Positions 33,265-42,885 of a stretch of 64,000 bases of DNA are shown here, one piece after another. The stretch is from contig NZ_JAUXPI010000009.1 of NCBI RefSeq assembly GCF_030684035.1, positions 1 through 64,000 of the forward strand, read 5' to 3'. The notes beneath the pieces are model-generated. The model saw nothing but the letters and a program-made list of their open reading frames with translations, did no database searches and was not told the DNA's origin. Every line of letters begins with the position of its first letter. Position 1 is the first letter of the stretch. This stretch comes from Phaeovulum sp. Its GTDB lineage: Bacteria; Pseudomonadota; Alphaproteobacteria; Rhodobacterales; Rhodobacteraceae. The position numbers and the translations under genes were made by a program.

Positions 33265-33288
33265 CTTTCGCAGGACAATGGCCAAGCC

Positions 33289-33708
33289 TCAAGCGATGCG
33301 GCGGACCCGCAGAACCACATCGACGCGGGTCATTTCGGTGCCCTCAGGTGCCGCAGGCAGCCGCGAGATCACCAGATCTTCGACCGGGGCATCGGTAATT
33401 TCGGAGGTCTCTTCCCAGAAGTAATGCGGGTGCTCGTCCATCCGCGTGTCAAAGAAAGAGCGGGTCGCATCGACGGTGATTTCCTGCATCAATCCCGCCT
33501 GGCAAAAAGCCCGCATGGTGTTGTAAACCGTGGCCAGAGACACCGCCTCGCCCACCTGCCGCGCTTCGGCATAAAGCCCCTCGGCCGTGACATGGCGGTT
33601 GCCGCCGCCGCCGACAAGAAGCGTCGCAAGCGTCAGGCGCTGGCGTGTCGGGCGCAGCCCGCCGCGTGCAAGCCATTCCTGTCCGCGTTTCTCGGCCAAA
33701 GTCTGCAT
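33289..33708 (-). CDS. irr: Iron response regulator Irr (Fur family)
   Basis: A 139-residue heme-responsive Fur-family regulator of Rhizobiales/Rhodobacterales. The winged helix covers about residues 18-75 (RPTRQRLTLATLLVGG, then VSLATVYNTMRAFCQAGLMQE). The signature DEHPHYFWEE carries the His93-Pro-His95 heme/metal motif used by Irr rather than Fur. It represses or activates iron-dependent genes when heme is short. It is divergent from fabA, with its stop convergent on the HprK-PqqD gene. Confidence 0.93.
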   Translation of the reverse strand: MQTLAEKRGQEWLARGGLRPTRQRLTLATLLVGGGGNRHVTAEGLYAEARQVGEAVSLATVYNTMRAFCQAGLMQEITVDATRSFFDTRMDEHPHYFWEETSEITDAPVEDLVISRLPAAPEGTEMTRVDVVLRVRRIA

Positions 33709-33879
33709 CGCTGATCTTTCGCGTGAAATCTAACCTAGAGTAGGGAACAGTTGCGGATTTTTCAATGGTCTAAATCTAGTAGCCGGGGCTCGCCCTGTTG
33801 CCCGGGCCTTGCCTCTGGCTTTGCGCGAGTGCTAGATGCCCGACAAGACGGGCTTGCGATGCACAAAGGGGCGGTGCCG

Positions 33880-34389
33880 ATGGCGGGGTATCCGACATAT
33901 TTCGACAAGGAAGACCTTCTGCGCTGTGCGCGCGGAGAGATGTTCGGGCCTGGAAATGCGCAACTTCCTGCCCCTCCGATGCTGATGATGGATCGCATTA
34001 CCGATATTTCGGCCGATGGCGGCGAACATGGCAAGGGCCATGTTGTGGCCGAGTTCGACATCACGCCGGACCTGTGGTTTTTCGAGTGCCATTTTCCCGG
34101 CAACCCGATCATGCCGGGCTGCCTCGGGCTTGACGGATTGTGGCAGCTGACCGGATTCAACCTCGGCTGGCGCGGCTGGCCGGGGCGGGGCTATGCGCTT
34201 GGTGTCGGCGAAGTGAAGCTTACCGGAATGGTGCGGCCCGACCGCAAGCTGCTGCGCTACTTCGTCGATTACACCAAGGCCATCCACACCCGCCGACTGA
34301 CCATGGGCGTGGCCGATGGCCGTGTCGAGGCAGATGGCGAAACGATTTATCTGGTCAAGGACATGAAGGTCGCTCTTTCGGAGAGTTGA
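33880..34389 (+). CDS. fabA: 3-hydroxydecanoyl-ACP dehydratase/isomerase FabA
   Basis: A 169-residue enzyme that introduces the double bond of unsaturated fatty acids. The active-site His71 lies in [24 protein letters not shown], with Asp85 in the same segment, and the start [20 protein letters not shown] matches the family. ATG 33880 is selected because the protein then has the usual length (E. coli 172). An upstream in-frame ATG at 33859 exists. fabB follows after 24 bases, the standard fabA-fabB-fabI order in this group. Confidence 0.95.
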   Translation: MAGYPTYFDKEDLLRCARGEMFGPGNAQLPAPPMLMMDRITDISADGGEHGKGHVVAEFDITPDLWFFECHFPGNPIMPGCLGLDGLWQLTGFNLGWRGWPGRGYALGVGEVKLTGMVRPDRKLLRYFVDYTKAIHTRRLTMGVADGRVEADGETIYLVKDMKVALSES

Positions 34390-34413
34390 ACCAACGAGGA
34401 AAAGGAGGCCCCC

Positions 34414-35643
34414 ATGCGCCGCGTCGTCATTACCGGGCTCGGGATCATCTCGCCAATTGGCAATTCTGCCGAAGAGGTCACCGCTTCGCTGCGCGATGGT
34501 CGCTCGGGCATCATCTTTGCGCCGTCCTACGCAGAACACGGCTTTCGCAGCCAGGTTCACGGCCAACCGCAGATCGTGCTGGAAGAGCATATCGACAAGC
34601 GCAACCTGCGTTTCATGGGGCCCGGCGCGGCCTACAACTTTCTCGCCATGGAACAGGCAATCCGCGACAGCGGGCTGGATGAGGGCGATGTCTCGAACCC
34701 TCGAACCGGCCTCATCATGGGGTCCGGCGGCCCCTCGACCTCGAACTTTTTCGAGGCGCATACGACGGTGATAGAAAAGGGCGCGCCAAAGCGCATGGGT
34801 CCGTTCATGGTCACCCGCTGCATGTCTTCGACCAACTCGGCCTGCCTTGCGACTCCGTTCAAGATCAAGGGCGTGAACTATTCGATCACCTCTGCCTGTT
34901 CCACCTCGGCGCATTGCATCGGCAACGGCGCGGAACTGATCCAGATGGGCAAGCAGGACATCGTCTTTGCCGGTGGCGGCGAGGAACTGGACTGGACGCT
35001 TTCCTGCCTCTTTGACGCGATGGGGGCGATGTCATCGAAATACAATGACACGCCCGCCACCGCGAGCCGCGCCTTTGACGCGACCCGCGACGGCTTCGTG
35101 ATCGCGGGCGGCGGCGGTGTGGTGGTGCTGGAAGAACTTGGCCACGCGCTGGCACGCGGCGCGAAAATCTACGCCGAGCTTACCGGCTACGCGGCCACCT
35201 CCGACGGCTACGACATGGTGGCACCCTCGGGTGAGGGCGGCGAACGCGCGATGCGGCTGGCGCTTTCCACGCTCGAGGCGGGCCGAAAGGTCAGTTACAT
35301 CAACGCCCACGGCACTTCGACCCAGGCGGGCGATGTGACCGAGGTGCTGGCAATTCGCCGGATATTCGGCGAGGGCAAGGTGCCGCCGATCTCCTCGACA
35401 AAGTCGCTGACCGGGCACAGCCTGGGCGCGACCGGGGTGCATGAGGCGATCTATTCGCTGCTGATGATGCAGGAGGGGTTCATTGCCGCTTCGGCGAACA
35501 TCACCGAGCTTGACCCTGCCATTCGCCCCGAGGAAATCGCCATGACCCGGGTCGATGACGTCGCGCACGATTCGATCCTGTCGAATTCGTTCGGTTTCGG
35601 CGGTACCAATGCGTCGCTGCTATTCAGCAAATTCCACGGGTAG
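34414..35643 (+). CDS. fabB: 3-oxoacyl-ACP synthase I FabB
   Basis: A 409-residue ketoacyl-ACP synthase. The catalytic triad is visible: Cys162 in [14 protein letters not shown], His in [14 protein letters not shown], and His in TGHSLGATG. It elongates the cis-3-decenoyl-ACP made by FabA. It sits in the fabA-fabB-fabI operon, with fabI starting six bases after its stop. Confidence 0.96.
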   Translation: MRRVVITGLGIISPIGNSAEEVTASLRDGRSGIIFAPSYAEHGFRSQVHGQPQIVLEEHIDKRNLRFMGPGAAYNFLAMEQAIRDSGLDEGDVSNPRTGLIMGSGGPSTSNFFEAHTTVIEKGAPKRMGPFMVTRCMSSTNSACLATPFKIKGVNYSITSACSTSAHCIGNGAELIQMGKQDIVFAGGGEELDWTLSCLFDAMGAMSSKYNDTPATASRAFDATRDGFVIAGGGGVVVLEELGHALARGAKIYAELTGYAATSDGYDMVAPSGEGGERAMRLALSTLEAGRKVSYINAHGTSTQAGDVTEVLAIRRIFGEGKVPPISSTKSLTGHSLGATGVHEAIYSLLMMQEGFIAASANITELDPAIRPEEIAMTRVDDVAHDSILSNSFGFGGTNASLLFSKFHG

Positions 35644-35649
35644 GCAAAC

Positions 35650-36438
35650 ATGGCTGATCTCTTGATAGGCAAGCGCGGGCTGGTGATGGGGGTCGCGAAT
35701 GACCATTCCATCGCCTGGGGCATTGCGCAGGCGCTGCGCGCCGAAGGCGCGGAACTGGCGTTTTCCTATCAGGGCGAGGCCTTCGGGCGGCGGGTAGAGC
35801 CACTTGCCGCCTCGCTCGGGTCGAACATCCTCGTTGATGTCGATGTGAACGACGATGCCAGCCTTGATGCTGCCTTTGCCCGGCTCAAGTCGGAATGGGG
35901 CGGAATGGATTTCCTGATCCACGCCATCGCCTATTCCGACAAGGCCGAACTTAACGGGCGCTTCATCAACACCAGCCGCGAGAACTTCAAGAACTCGCTC
36001 GCCATCTCGTGTTATTCGTTCATCGACGTGGCGCGTCGTGCCGCCCAGATGATGCCGAATGGCGGCAGCCTGATCACGCTCACCTATGGCGGCTCGAACC
36101 GGGTGACGCCCTATTACAACGTGATGGGCGTGGCCAAGGCGGCGCTGGAAAGCGCGGTTCGCTACCTTGCCAACGACCTGGGGCCCGATCGGATCCGGGT
36201 CAACGCGATTTCGCCGGGGCCGATGCGCACCCTTGCCGGCGCAGCGATTGGTGGCGCGCGCAAGACCTACAGGCACACCGAGGCGAACAGCCCGCTGCGG
36301 CAGAATGCGACGCTGGAGGCAATCGGCGGCACAGCGGTTTACCTCTGCTCGGACTATGGGGCCTGCACCACCGGCGACGTGCTGATGGTCGATAGCGGCT
36401 ACCATGTGCTGGGCATGCCGCAGCCGGAGAACATCTGA
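35650..36438 (+). CDS. fabI: Enoyl-ACP reductase (NADH) FabI
   Basis: A 262-residue short-chain-dehydrogenase-like reductase. The N terminus KRGLVMGVANDHSIAWGIAQAL is the FabI dinucleotide-binding signature, and YYNVMGVAKAALESAVRYLA contains the Tyr-x6-Lys catalytic pair. SPGPMRTLA and the flexible substrate loop follow. It catalyses the final reduction in each elongation cycle and is the classic target of triclosan-type inhibitors. It ends the fab operon and is followed by a GC-rich terminator. Confidence 0.95.
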   Translation: MADLLIGKRGLVMGVANDHSIAWGIAQALRAEGAELAFSYQGEAFGRRVEPLAASLGSNILVDVDVNDDASLDAAFARLKSEWGGMDFLIHAIAYSDKAELNGRFINTSRENFKNSLAISCYSFIDVARRAAQMMPNGGSLITLTYGGSNRVTPYYNVMGVAKAALESAVRYLANDLGPDRIRVNAISPGPMRTLAGAAIGGARKTYRHTEANSPLRQNATLEAIGGTAVYLCSDYGACTTGDVLMVDSGYHVLGMPQPENI

Positions 36439-36439
36439 A

Positions 36440-36462
36440 GCGGGGGGCCTTGCGCCCCCCGC
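36440..36462 (+). terminator. GC-rich terminator hairpin after fabI
   Basis: GCGGGGGGC (36440-36448) pairs with GCCCCCCGC (36454-36462), a 9-bp perfect stem two bases past the fabI stop. A half-copy of the intergenic palindrome (GGATATTT...TGAAGCAGG, 36473-36491) lies just beyond. Confidence 0.65.
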
Positions 36463-36502
36463 ACCCCCCGCAGGATATTTCGCTGAAGCAGGTGCAGCGG
36501 GG

Positions 36503-37102
36503 TCAGGCCTTCGGTGGTTCGCGGTGCCGAAGCTGGTCGCGCAGCGTATCGAGTTGCGCGTGGAAGGCCACGGCGTCGGCATAATCGACAAAGCCCGGAT
36601 AGTAGGGATGCTGCCCGTTCACGCGCCGTGCATGTTTGATCGGGCACCAGTATTGTTCGGTGCGCCCGGCAATTTCGCGCGCATAGGAAATGACCCCGTT
36701 GCCATAGCCGCAATAGACGCAGTTCAGCTTCTGGATGCCGTTGAGGTAGGCCAGCAGGTGGCGGTCGATCACGATGTGGTCGCGCCGCTTGACCCGCTCC
36801 ATGCCGTAGATCGGAAAGCAGATCAGCTGAAAGACCGTCACGAACAGATCAAGTAGCGCGATCGGCACGATCAGCGAATAGATCACCGGCGTGGTCAGCA
36901 CCACCAACGGCCGGGTGCGTGCGAGGAACACGCTAAGTTTCACCCGCGCGGCGCGGTGCTGGGCGCGCACGCCTGCCTCGAAGACCACGCGGCGGCGCAC
37001 CACCTGATAGCGCAGCGCCGCGCGGCGTTCCTCGAAAGCGGCTTCAAGCTCGCCCTGAAGCTCCTTGAGCCGCTCCATCATCCGCTCGATCCGGGTGGCC
37101 AT
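36503..37102 (-). CDS. Conserved membrane protein of unknown function
   Basis: A 199-residue protein. The N terminus is a basic/acidic coiled-coil-like helix (residues about 1-50, rich in Arg and Glu), then two adjacent hydrophobic segments (TTPVIYSLIVPIALLDLFVTV...). The C-terminal part has NCVYCGYGNGVISY, with a CxxC, and a His-rich YWCPIKHARRVNGQHPYYP, which could bind a metal. ATG 37102 is chosen because AGGAGGGG precedes it. The upstream ATG at 37117 contains that site. I do not recognise the family, and no context ties it to a pathway. Confidence 0.65.
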   Translation of the reverse strand: MATRIERMMERLKELQGELEAAFEERRAALRYQVVRRRVVFEAGVRAQHRAARVKLSVFLARTRPLVVLTTPVIYSLIVPIALLDLFVTVFQLICFPIYGMERVKRRDHIVIDRHLLAYLNGIQKLNCVYCGYGNGVISYAREIAGRTEQYWCPIKHARRVNGQHPYYPGFVDYADAVAFHAQLDTLRDQLRHREPPKA

Positions 37103-37229
37103 CTGCCCCTCCTGCATTCTGCCCGGTCATATCAGCACGTTTTGTGCCTGTCGGCCACTGTGGCGCGCATCGCCCCTTGCTCTGCCTCCCCGCCCGCGCC
37201 AGTCTGCGCCGCAGCATGGAGGGCTACCA

Positions 37230-37916
37230 ATGGCCATCACGACCTGCGTTTTTGACGCCTATGGCACGCTTTTTGATGTCAATGCAGCCGCCCGCGCCGC
37301 CGCCGCAGAGCCGGGGCGCGAGGGTTTTGCCGCGATCTGGCCAACACTGGCCGAGGATTGGCGCGCCAAGCAGTTGCAGTATTCCTGGCTGCGCGCGGTC
37401 GCCGGTCAGTACGTGAATTTCTGGCAGGTCACCCAGGACGGGCTTGACTGGGCGCTGGAGGCCTCAAACCTCACTGATCCCGAATTGCGCGCCCGCCTGC
37501 TGGCGCTTTACTGGGAACTGCCCGCCTACCCGGAGGTGCCCGCCATGCTTGCCACGCTGAAAGCTGCGGGGATGAAAACGGCGATCCTCTCGAACGGCTC
37601 GCCCGAGATGCTGAACGGCGCGGTTACCTCGGCGGGCATCGGCGCTGGGCTTGATGCGGTGCTTTCGGTCGAAAGCGTTGGCGTGTTCAAGCCGCATGCA
37701 TCCGTCTATGCGCTGGTCGAAAAGCGGTTCGGCTGCCGAGCCGATCAGGTGCTCTTCGTCTCTTCCAACGGCTGGGATGCGGCCTATGCGGCGGGCTTCG
37801 GCTTTACCACCGTTTGGGTCAACCGTGCCGGCCTGCCGATGGATCGGCTACCCGCCCTCCCGCAGCACCTTTTGCCCGACCTTTCCCGCATAGCGGAGCT
37901 TGCCCAGAGTGCCTGA
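37230..37916 (+). CDS. Haloacid dehalogenase type II (HAD superfamily)
   Basis: A 228-residue HAD hydrolase. The nucleophile motif is CVFDAYGTLFD (Asp9, with DxYGT typical of L-2-haloacid dehalogenases). Motif II is ILSNGSPEML, with motif III Lys in FKPHASVY and motif IV in SSNGWDAAYA. ATG 37230 has GGAGGG upstream. It is followed by an alpha/beta hydrolase with an 8-base overlap and then a PLP dehydratase. Together they resemble a small generic degradation operon. Substrate may be a haloacid or another small phosphorylated or halogenated compound. Confidence 0.85.
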   Translation: MAITTCVFDAYGTLFDVNAAARAAAAEPGREGFAAIWPTLAEDWRAKQLQYSWLRAVAGQYVNFWQVTQDGLDWALEASNLTDPELRARLLALYWELPAYPEVPAMLATLKAAGMKTAILSNGSPEMLNGAVTSAGIGAGLDAVLSVESVGVFKPHASVYALVEKRFGCRADQVLFVSSNGWDAAYAAGFGFTTVWVNRAGLPMDRLPALPQHLLPDLSRIAELAQSA

Positions 37917-38736
37917 TTTCTTCACCGCGCCCGATGGCACCCGCCTTGATTTCACCGACGAAGGCGAAGGTCTGCCGCTGGTCGCCCTTGCCGGGCTGAC
38001 CCGCAATGGCCGCGATTTCGACTACCTCGCGCCGCACCTGCCTGCGGGGGTGCGCCTGATCCGCCCGGATTATCGCGGCCGCGGCGGTTCGGCCTGGACC
38101 GGCGCGAAAACCTACACGGTGCCGCAAGAGGCGCGCGATGTATTGGCGCTGATGGACCATCTCGGACTGGCCCGCGCTGCAATACTCGGGACCTCGCGCG
38201 GCGGGCTGATCGGCATGTTTCTTGCCGCCACCGCCAAGGCAAGATTGCTGGGGCTTTGCCTCAATGATGTCGGCCCGGCGATCGAGCGCCGGGGGCTGGA
38301 GCGGATATTCGATTACGTCGGCCGCACCCCGCGCGCCAGAAGCTGGGATGAACTGGCCGAAAAGCTGCCCGCCCTGATGCCCGGTTTCGCCAATGTGCCC
38401 GCCAGCCGCTGGCGCGAAGAGGTTCGTCACCATTATCTGGAAACCCCCGATGGCCTTGCCCTGCGCTACGACCCAGCCTTGCGCGAAGCTTTCCTTGATG
38501 CGTTCAAGGGCCCCGAGGCCGATCTCTGGCCTTTGTTCGACGCCTGTGCGGGGCTGCCTCTGGCGCTGATCCGGGGTGCCAATTCCGACCTGCTCAGCCC
38601 TGCCAGTGCTGCCGAAATGCGCCGCCGCAGGCCCGACATGATCTTTGCCGAGGTGCCTGACCGCGCCCATGTGCCATTTCTCGACGAGCCAGAGGCGGTG
38701 GCGGTGATTTCTGCATGGATCGGGAGGCTCGCATGA
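37909..38736 (+). CDS. Alpha/beta-fold hydrolase
   Basis: A 275-residue alpha/beta hydrolase. The nucleophile elbow is GTSRGGLIG (catalytic Ser in LGTSRGG), the oxyanion region RPDYRGRGGSAW comes before it, and the late catalytic His is in DRAHVPFLDEP. The start at GTG 37909 overlaps the HAD-type stop. The TTG at 37900 is an alternative. It overlaps the following dehydratase by ATGA. Function unknown, possibly an esterase or lactonase. Confidence 0.8.
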   Translation: MPDFFTAPDGTRLDFTDEGEGLPLVALAGLTRNGRDFDYLAPHLPAGVRLIRPDYRGRGGSAWTGAKTYTVPQEARDVLALMDHLGLARAAILGTSRGGLIGMFLAATAKARLLGLCLNDVGPAIERRGLERIFDYVGRTPRARSWDELAEKLPALMPGFANVPASRWREEVRHHYLETPDGLALRYDPALREAFLDAFKGPEADLWPLFDACAGLPLALIRGANSDLLSPASAAEMRRRRPDMIFAEVPDRAHVPFLDEPEAVAVISAWIGRLA

Positions 38737-39689
38737 ACCGCGCCGCCATAGTTGCCGCGCGCGAACGCATCCGCGCGCATGTCCGGCACACACCCTTGCT
38801 TGGCTCGCCCGCGCTGGATGCGCTTGCCGGGCGGCGGGTGCTGCTCAAGGCCGAATGCCTGCAACATACCGGCAGCTTCAAGGCGCGCGGTGGCTGGGCG
38901 GCGCTTTCGGCGCTGCCGCCCGAGGTGCGCGCGCGGGGGGTGATCGCCTATAGCTCGGGGAACCACGCGCAGGGGGTGGCACGGGCGGCGGCGGCCTTTG
39001 GCGTGCCTGCTGTCATCGTGATGCCTGCGGACGCGCCGGGGGTGAAGATTGCCAATACCCGCGCGCTTGGCGGCGAAGTGGTGCTTTATGATCGCGCCAC
39101 CGAGGACCGTGACGCGATTGGCGCGACCATGGCTGCATCGCGCGGCCTCAGCCTGGTGAAGCCTTTCGACGACGCTGCGGTGATCGCGGGGCAGGGAACC
39201 ATCGGGTTGGAGCTGCTGGAAGACCTTCCCGCAGGCTGGCGGGGCGAGGTGCTGGCCCCCTGTGGCGGCGGCGGGCTGACATCGGGCCTCGCGCTGGCGC
39301 TGGAAGGCAGCGGCGCGAGGGTGCGCCCGGTCGAACCGGAAGGGTTTGACGATACCGCCCGCTCGCTCGCGGCAGGCCGGATCGAGCGCAATGCGCGCCT
39401 GTCCGGCTCGGTTTGCGATGCCATCGTCACGCCTTCACCGGGGGTGCTGACCTTTCCGATTTTGCAACGGCTCTGCGGGCCGGGCCTGGCGGTTACCGAC
39501 GATCAGGCCCTTCAGGCGATGGTGCTTGCATTTCGGCACCTGCGGGTGGTGCTGGAGCCAGGCGGCGCGGTTGCGCTGGCAGCGGCGTTGTTTACCCCGA
39601 ATCTGGCTCCCGAGGTGGTTGCCATCGGGTCAGGTGGCAATGTGGACGAGGCGATTTTTGGAGCCGCGCTGGCCCGATTCGGCGGCTGA
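38733..39689 (+). CDS. Threonine/serine dehydratase-like PLP enzyme
   Basis: A 318-residue fold-type II PLP enzyme. The cofactor Lys is Lys50 in QHTGSFKARGG, the phosphate-binding loop is CGGGGLTSGLALALE near residue 180, and SSGNHAQGVA is the substrate loop. It deaminates a beta-hydroxy amino acid to a 2-oxo acid. ATG 38733 has GGGAGG upstream and overlaps the previous stop (ATGA). It lacks the regulatory C-terminal domain of biosynthetic IlvA, so it is more like the catabolic or serine-racemase-like enzymes. Confidence 0.85.
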   Translation: MNRAAIVAARERIRAHVRHTPLLGSPALDALAGRRVLLKAECLQHTGSFKARGGWAALSALPPEVRARGVIAYSSGNHAQGVARAAAAFGVPAVIVMPADAPGVKIANTRALGGEVVLYDRATEDRDAIGATMAASRGLSLVKPFDDAAVIAGQGTIGLELLEDLPAGWRGEVLAPCGGGGLTSGLALALEGSGARVRPVEPEGFDDTARSLAAGRIERNARLSGSVCDAIVTPSPGVLTFPILQRLCGPGLAVTDDQALQAMVLAFRHLRVVLEPGGAVALAAALFTPNLAPEVVAIGSGGNVDEAIFGAALARFGG

Positions 39690-39941
39690 AACGCGGCAGC
39701 CGGGCGCGGCAAGGCGCGATGCGCAGGCTGCCAACTCCGACGTTTCATGCTGCGCTGCGGCAACGACCGCGCTGCCTTCCTTGGCAGCTTCAGGCACTTA
39801 GCGGCGAAATTTCTGATTTCGGGCAGGCGTCGATCGGTGATCGTCGGCGGCGGATCGGCCAGATTCCGCCTACATAACTTGATCTTAACCCTATTCAGGG
39901 CTACTGGATGCACTCAAGGGACAGTGACCGGAAAAACACAC

Positions 39942-41801
39942 GTGAACTTTTTTGATTTGTCGCGCAGGCGGGACCGTGGCTTTGTGGGCCTTTGGCGCAC
40001 GCATCGTGGGGTTTTGCTGGCAAGCGTCGGGGTGCTGATCGTGGGCACTGCGGCGGCGCTTACCGTTCCTGCGGCCCTGCGCGCCGCGCGGTCTGATGCA
40101 GCGCCCGTGGTGTTGGCTGCTTTGCCCGAAATGCCAACACTAGTGCTGCCGCGTCCGGTCCTGGCTGAGCCTGACAATGCGGCATCGCTTCTTGCCGCGG
40201 TCGCGGCGCTCAGCCCCGACCCGGTCGTGGTGCGCGTTGAACCTTTGACCATGGCGGCACCGCTGCCCGAGCAGGCCCCGGTCCCGATCGCCGTGACCAT
40301 GAGCAGCAAGGCGCTTGCAGACGCGGCTCTCGCCAAGACAGTGTCGCCGGATATCGTTACCGCACTGCCCTTGCCCGCAACCGAACTGCTGCAGCCGCCG
40401 CTGCCCGAGGTTTTTGCGGTGACCGTGCTGCTGGCATCGGCCGAAACGCCGCGCCCTGCGCTGCGTCCGGCCGCGGTAGCCGCGCGCGCCGCTGCAAATG
40501 CCCCGGCACGCCCACAGCCGCGCCCGGTAAGGCTGGAGGTCGCGGCAGCCACCACGTCGGCCGCGCCGCTGCGTCCGCTGCCGCGCCCAGCACAACGCTT
40601 CGCTGCGGCACCGGTCACCGCGGCCGCGCCGCTACGCCCGCAGCCGCGCCCCGCCCTGACTTCGCTGGCGGTGGCAACGCCCGCGGCCCCGGCCCGCCCG
40701 AGCCCCAGACCATTTGCGCCAGCGCAGGTCGTGCAGGCCGCGGCGCAACTGCCCGTCGCCCCGGTTTCGCCTGCGTCGCAGGCCATTGAGGAAGCCGTCG
40801 CCGTGGCAGTTGCCAGTGCTGCGCCCGAAGTTTCGCCACCGCCGCGCTTGCGTCCGGCGCGGGTTCTGCTCGCTGCCACCGCCGCGCGCCAGGCCGCTGC
40901 TGCGGTTGCGCCGCGCGAGGTGCAGACCGTGGCGCTGCGTGAACCTGTCGCCCCGCCCTCGGGCGCACTTGACGATGCCTTGGCGCGTGCCCCTGCGGCA
41001 GCCGATTGCCCATCGCAACTGGCGCGCGGCATTCCGCGCCGCCCCGGCAGCGCCGCAACTGGCAGCGAATTTGGCGCGGCACTTGGCAATGCCAATGGCA
41101 GCGAGCGCGACCAGATGATCGTTCGCGAAGTGCTTTCGGGCAACGTGCCGCAGTTCCTGCGCGCGCTGACCCCGGTCACGCTTTCCGGCACCAGTTCGGC
41201 GGGCAAGCCGGTGACGATTACCGTTTGTGTCACGCCCGACTATGTTGCCGTGGGTGACAATGCCGATTTCCTGCGGGTGCCGATGGGCCTGCCGGAGGCC
41301 GCACAAATCGCCGACCGGCTTGGCTTCATGCTGCCGACCACGCGCATTGTGGATGCCGTTTTTGCGCAGGCCGGGGTTCGGCTTGCCCCGCGCCCGATGG
41401 AAGCCGGGCCGCAGATGACCTCGACCAGCTATTTCCGCCAGCACAATGCCACCATCGACGGGCAGAGTTCCGCTGTCGGGCTGCGCAACGGCCAACTGGT
41501 GGCGGGCATCAAGAAGGATCTGGTGCTGACCAACGCGCTGCGTCGCTCGCCGGGGCAGGTGGCAATCTACGGCTGGCACCAGCCGAACGGTCGCCCGATT
41601 CAGCCGCTGACAACGGTCCACGGCCAGCACTATTCCGATTACAGCCATGGCGTGCGGCTGGTCAGCCAGACCGCCTACCTCAATGGCCGCGCGGTCGCGC
41701 TTTCGGATCTGCTCGAAGACCACGTCTATGCGCAGATCATCAGCTCTGAAGGCCCGATTGCGGCACCAAGAACCCTGCTCGCATCGCTCTACACGCGCTG
41801 A
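39942..41801 (+). CDS. Membrane-anchored Ala/Pro-rich protein with conserved C-terminal domain
   Basis: About 619 residues. A single hydrophobic anchor (VLLASVGVLIVGTAAALTV) is followed by a long Ala/Pro/Arg-rich region of some 280 residues with several RPxPRP motifs (RPQPRP, RPLPRP, RPSPRP), suggesting an extended periplasmic spacer like that of TonB. The last 200 residues are a folded domain: RDQMIVREVLSGNVPQFLRA, IYGWHQPNGRPIQPLTTVH and YSDYSHGVRLVSQTAYLNG. The conserved His and Asp suggest an enzyme, but I do not know the family's function. The start is uncertain: GTG 39942 or GTG 39924. It stands alone and is followed by a strong terminator. Confidence 0.7.
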   Translation: MNFFDLSRRRDRGFVGLWRTHRGVLLASVGVLIVGTAAALTVPAALRAARSDAAPVVLAALPEMPTLVLPRPVLAEPDNAASLLAAVAALSPDPVVVRVEPLTMAAPLPEQAPVPIAVTMSSKALADAALAKTVSPDIVTALPLPATELLQPPLPEVFAVTVLLASAETPRPALRPAAVAARAAANAPARPQPRPVRLEVAAATTSAAPLRPLPRPAQRFAAAPVTAAAPLRPQPRPALTSLAVATPAAPARPSPRPFAPAQVVQAAAQLPVAPVSPASQAIEEAVAVAVASAAPEVSPPPRLRPARVLLAATAARQAAAAVAPREVQTVALREPVAPPSGALDDALARAPAAADCPSQLARGIPRRPGSAATGSEFGAALGNANGSERDQMIVREVLSGNVPQFLRALTPVTLSGTSSAGKPVTITVCVTPDYVAVGDNADFLRVPMGLPEAAQIADRLGFMLPTTRIVDAVFAQAGVRLAPRPMEAGPQMTSTSYFRQHNATIDGQSSAVGLRNGQLVAGIKKDLVLTNALRRSPGQVAIYGWHQPNGRPIQPLTTVHGQHYSDYSHGVRLVSQTAYLNGRAVALSDLLEDHVYAQIISSEGPIAAPRTLLASLYTR

Positions 41802-41827
41802 CCCGTTTCAGCCCCGCCGCGAATTTG

Positions 41828-41862
41828 CCGCCCGCAGCCGTCAGCGCGGGCGGTTTTCGTTT
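41828..41862 (+). terminator. Intrinsic terminator
   Basis: CCGCCCGC (41828-41835) pairs with GCGGGCGG (41846-41853) and is followed by TTTTCGTTT. It follows the Ala/Pro-rich protein gene, and its stem could also serve the convergent SUMF1-like gene. Confidence 0.8.
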
Positions 41863-41886
41863 GCCCCACCCGCATCGGTGGCGGCT

Positions 41887-42885
41887 TCAGATCGATTTGC
41901 AGCAGCGAAACCCGAGGTGGTAATTGGCATGGCTGCCCGACGACATTACCGATGAGCCGTGCCAGAAGGGCGCGCGCCAGCGGCACCAATCGGGGTGGGC
42001 GCGGACGGTATCCCAGATGAACCAGCTTCCCTTCATCTCGGTCACGCCGAGCGTGGTCGAACCGCGGCTCGACATCTGGCCTGGGCTGAGCGGCAGGTTC
42101 ATGTGCTCGGCGGCATTGCCGTGCAGATCGTAAACCTTGAGCGGGCTGGTGCAGCCGGGAAAGCTGCCGGTCGGGTAGGTGTTGGAGCCGCAGCCGTTGA
42201 AGCTGCCGCCATCGCAGCTGCCATTCTTGAAACTTGCCGCTGCGCAAACCCCGGCCTGATAGTTGGCACCGTAAGCCCACGCCCTTTGGGGTTCGTATTT
42301 GGCGTTATGTGCGGCCTGCATGCGCGAAACCGCAGCCGAGGGCGAGACGCCTTCGGCCAGGTCAAAGCGATAGTCGGGTGCCTCCAGCGCTCCTGCACAG
42401 GCCCCCTCCCATTCATGCGCATCGCAAAGCCGCTTGCCTTCCGCCGCACAGATTTGCGCGGCCTCGGAGGTTTTCACCCAGACCACCGGATAGGTGCAGG
42501 GCACGTTGGGATATTCGAACTGGTCGATGCAGGCGGTGGCTTGCGAGGCGCTTTGTGTCCGCGGGTCGTAAAGCGGTGCCATGTACTTGTCGCCGCAGAT
42601 CTGCTCGAAACGCGGGTTGTCGTAGTAGCCGATGCCGCCCGGCAGGCGCGCCGCACATTCTTCCGGCGTCAAAGCGTGGCGGGTGATCGCGGGGTTGCCC
42701 TGCCCGATGATCGCGGACCGGGCGAAGATTTCCTTGACCCGCGCCAGTTCCGAAGCGCTCACCCCTCGCCGCTGCTGCATCTCGCGGAACATGCCCGCGT
42801 TCAGTTCCGCCAGGCCCTGAGCCGCGGCCCCCTCTGCCGCGAAAGCAAGCGTGATACAGGCAAGAAGGCGCGGCAGGATGCTCAT
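41887..42885 (-). CDS. Secreted SUMF1/formylglycine-generating-enzyme-like protein
   Basis: A 332-residue protein with a signal peptide (residues about 1-22, ending AAAQ). The SUMF1 (FGE-sulfatase) domain is recognised from YPVVWVKTSEAAQICAAEGK, RLCDAHEWEGACAG, VYDLHGNAAEHMN and the C-terminal HLGFRCCKSI. FGE enzymes convert Cys to formylglycine in sulfatases, but the usual active-site Cys pair in the C-terminal third is not obvious here, so another role (FGE-like protein binding) is possible. It overlaps the upstream exported protein by ATGA. Confidence 0.75.
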   Translation of the reverse strand: MSILPRLLACITLAFAAEGAAAQGLAELNAGMFREMQQRRGVSASELARVKEIFARSAIIGQGNPAITRHALTPEECAARLPGGIGYYDNPRFEQICGDKYMAPLYDPRTQSASQATACIDQFEYPNVPCTYPVVWVKTSEAAQICAAEGKRLCDAHEWEGACAGALEAPDYRFDLAEGVSPSAAVSRMQAAHNAKYEPQRAWAYGANYQAGVCAAASFKNGSCDGGSFNGCGSNTYPTGSFPGCTSPLKVYDLHGNAAEHMNLPLSPGQMSSRGSTTLGVTEMKGSWFIWDTVRAHPDWCRWRAPFWHGSSVMSSGSHANYHLGFRCCKSI

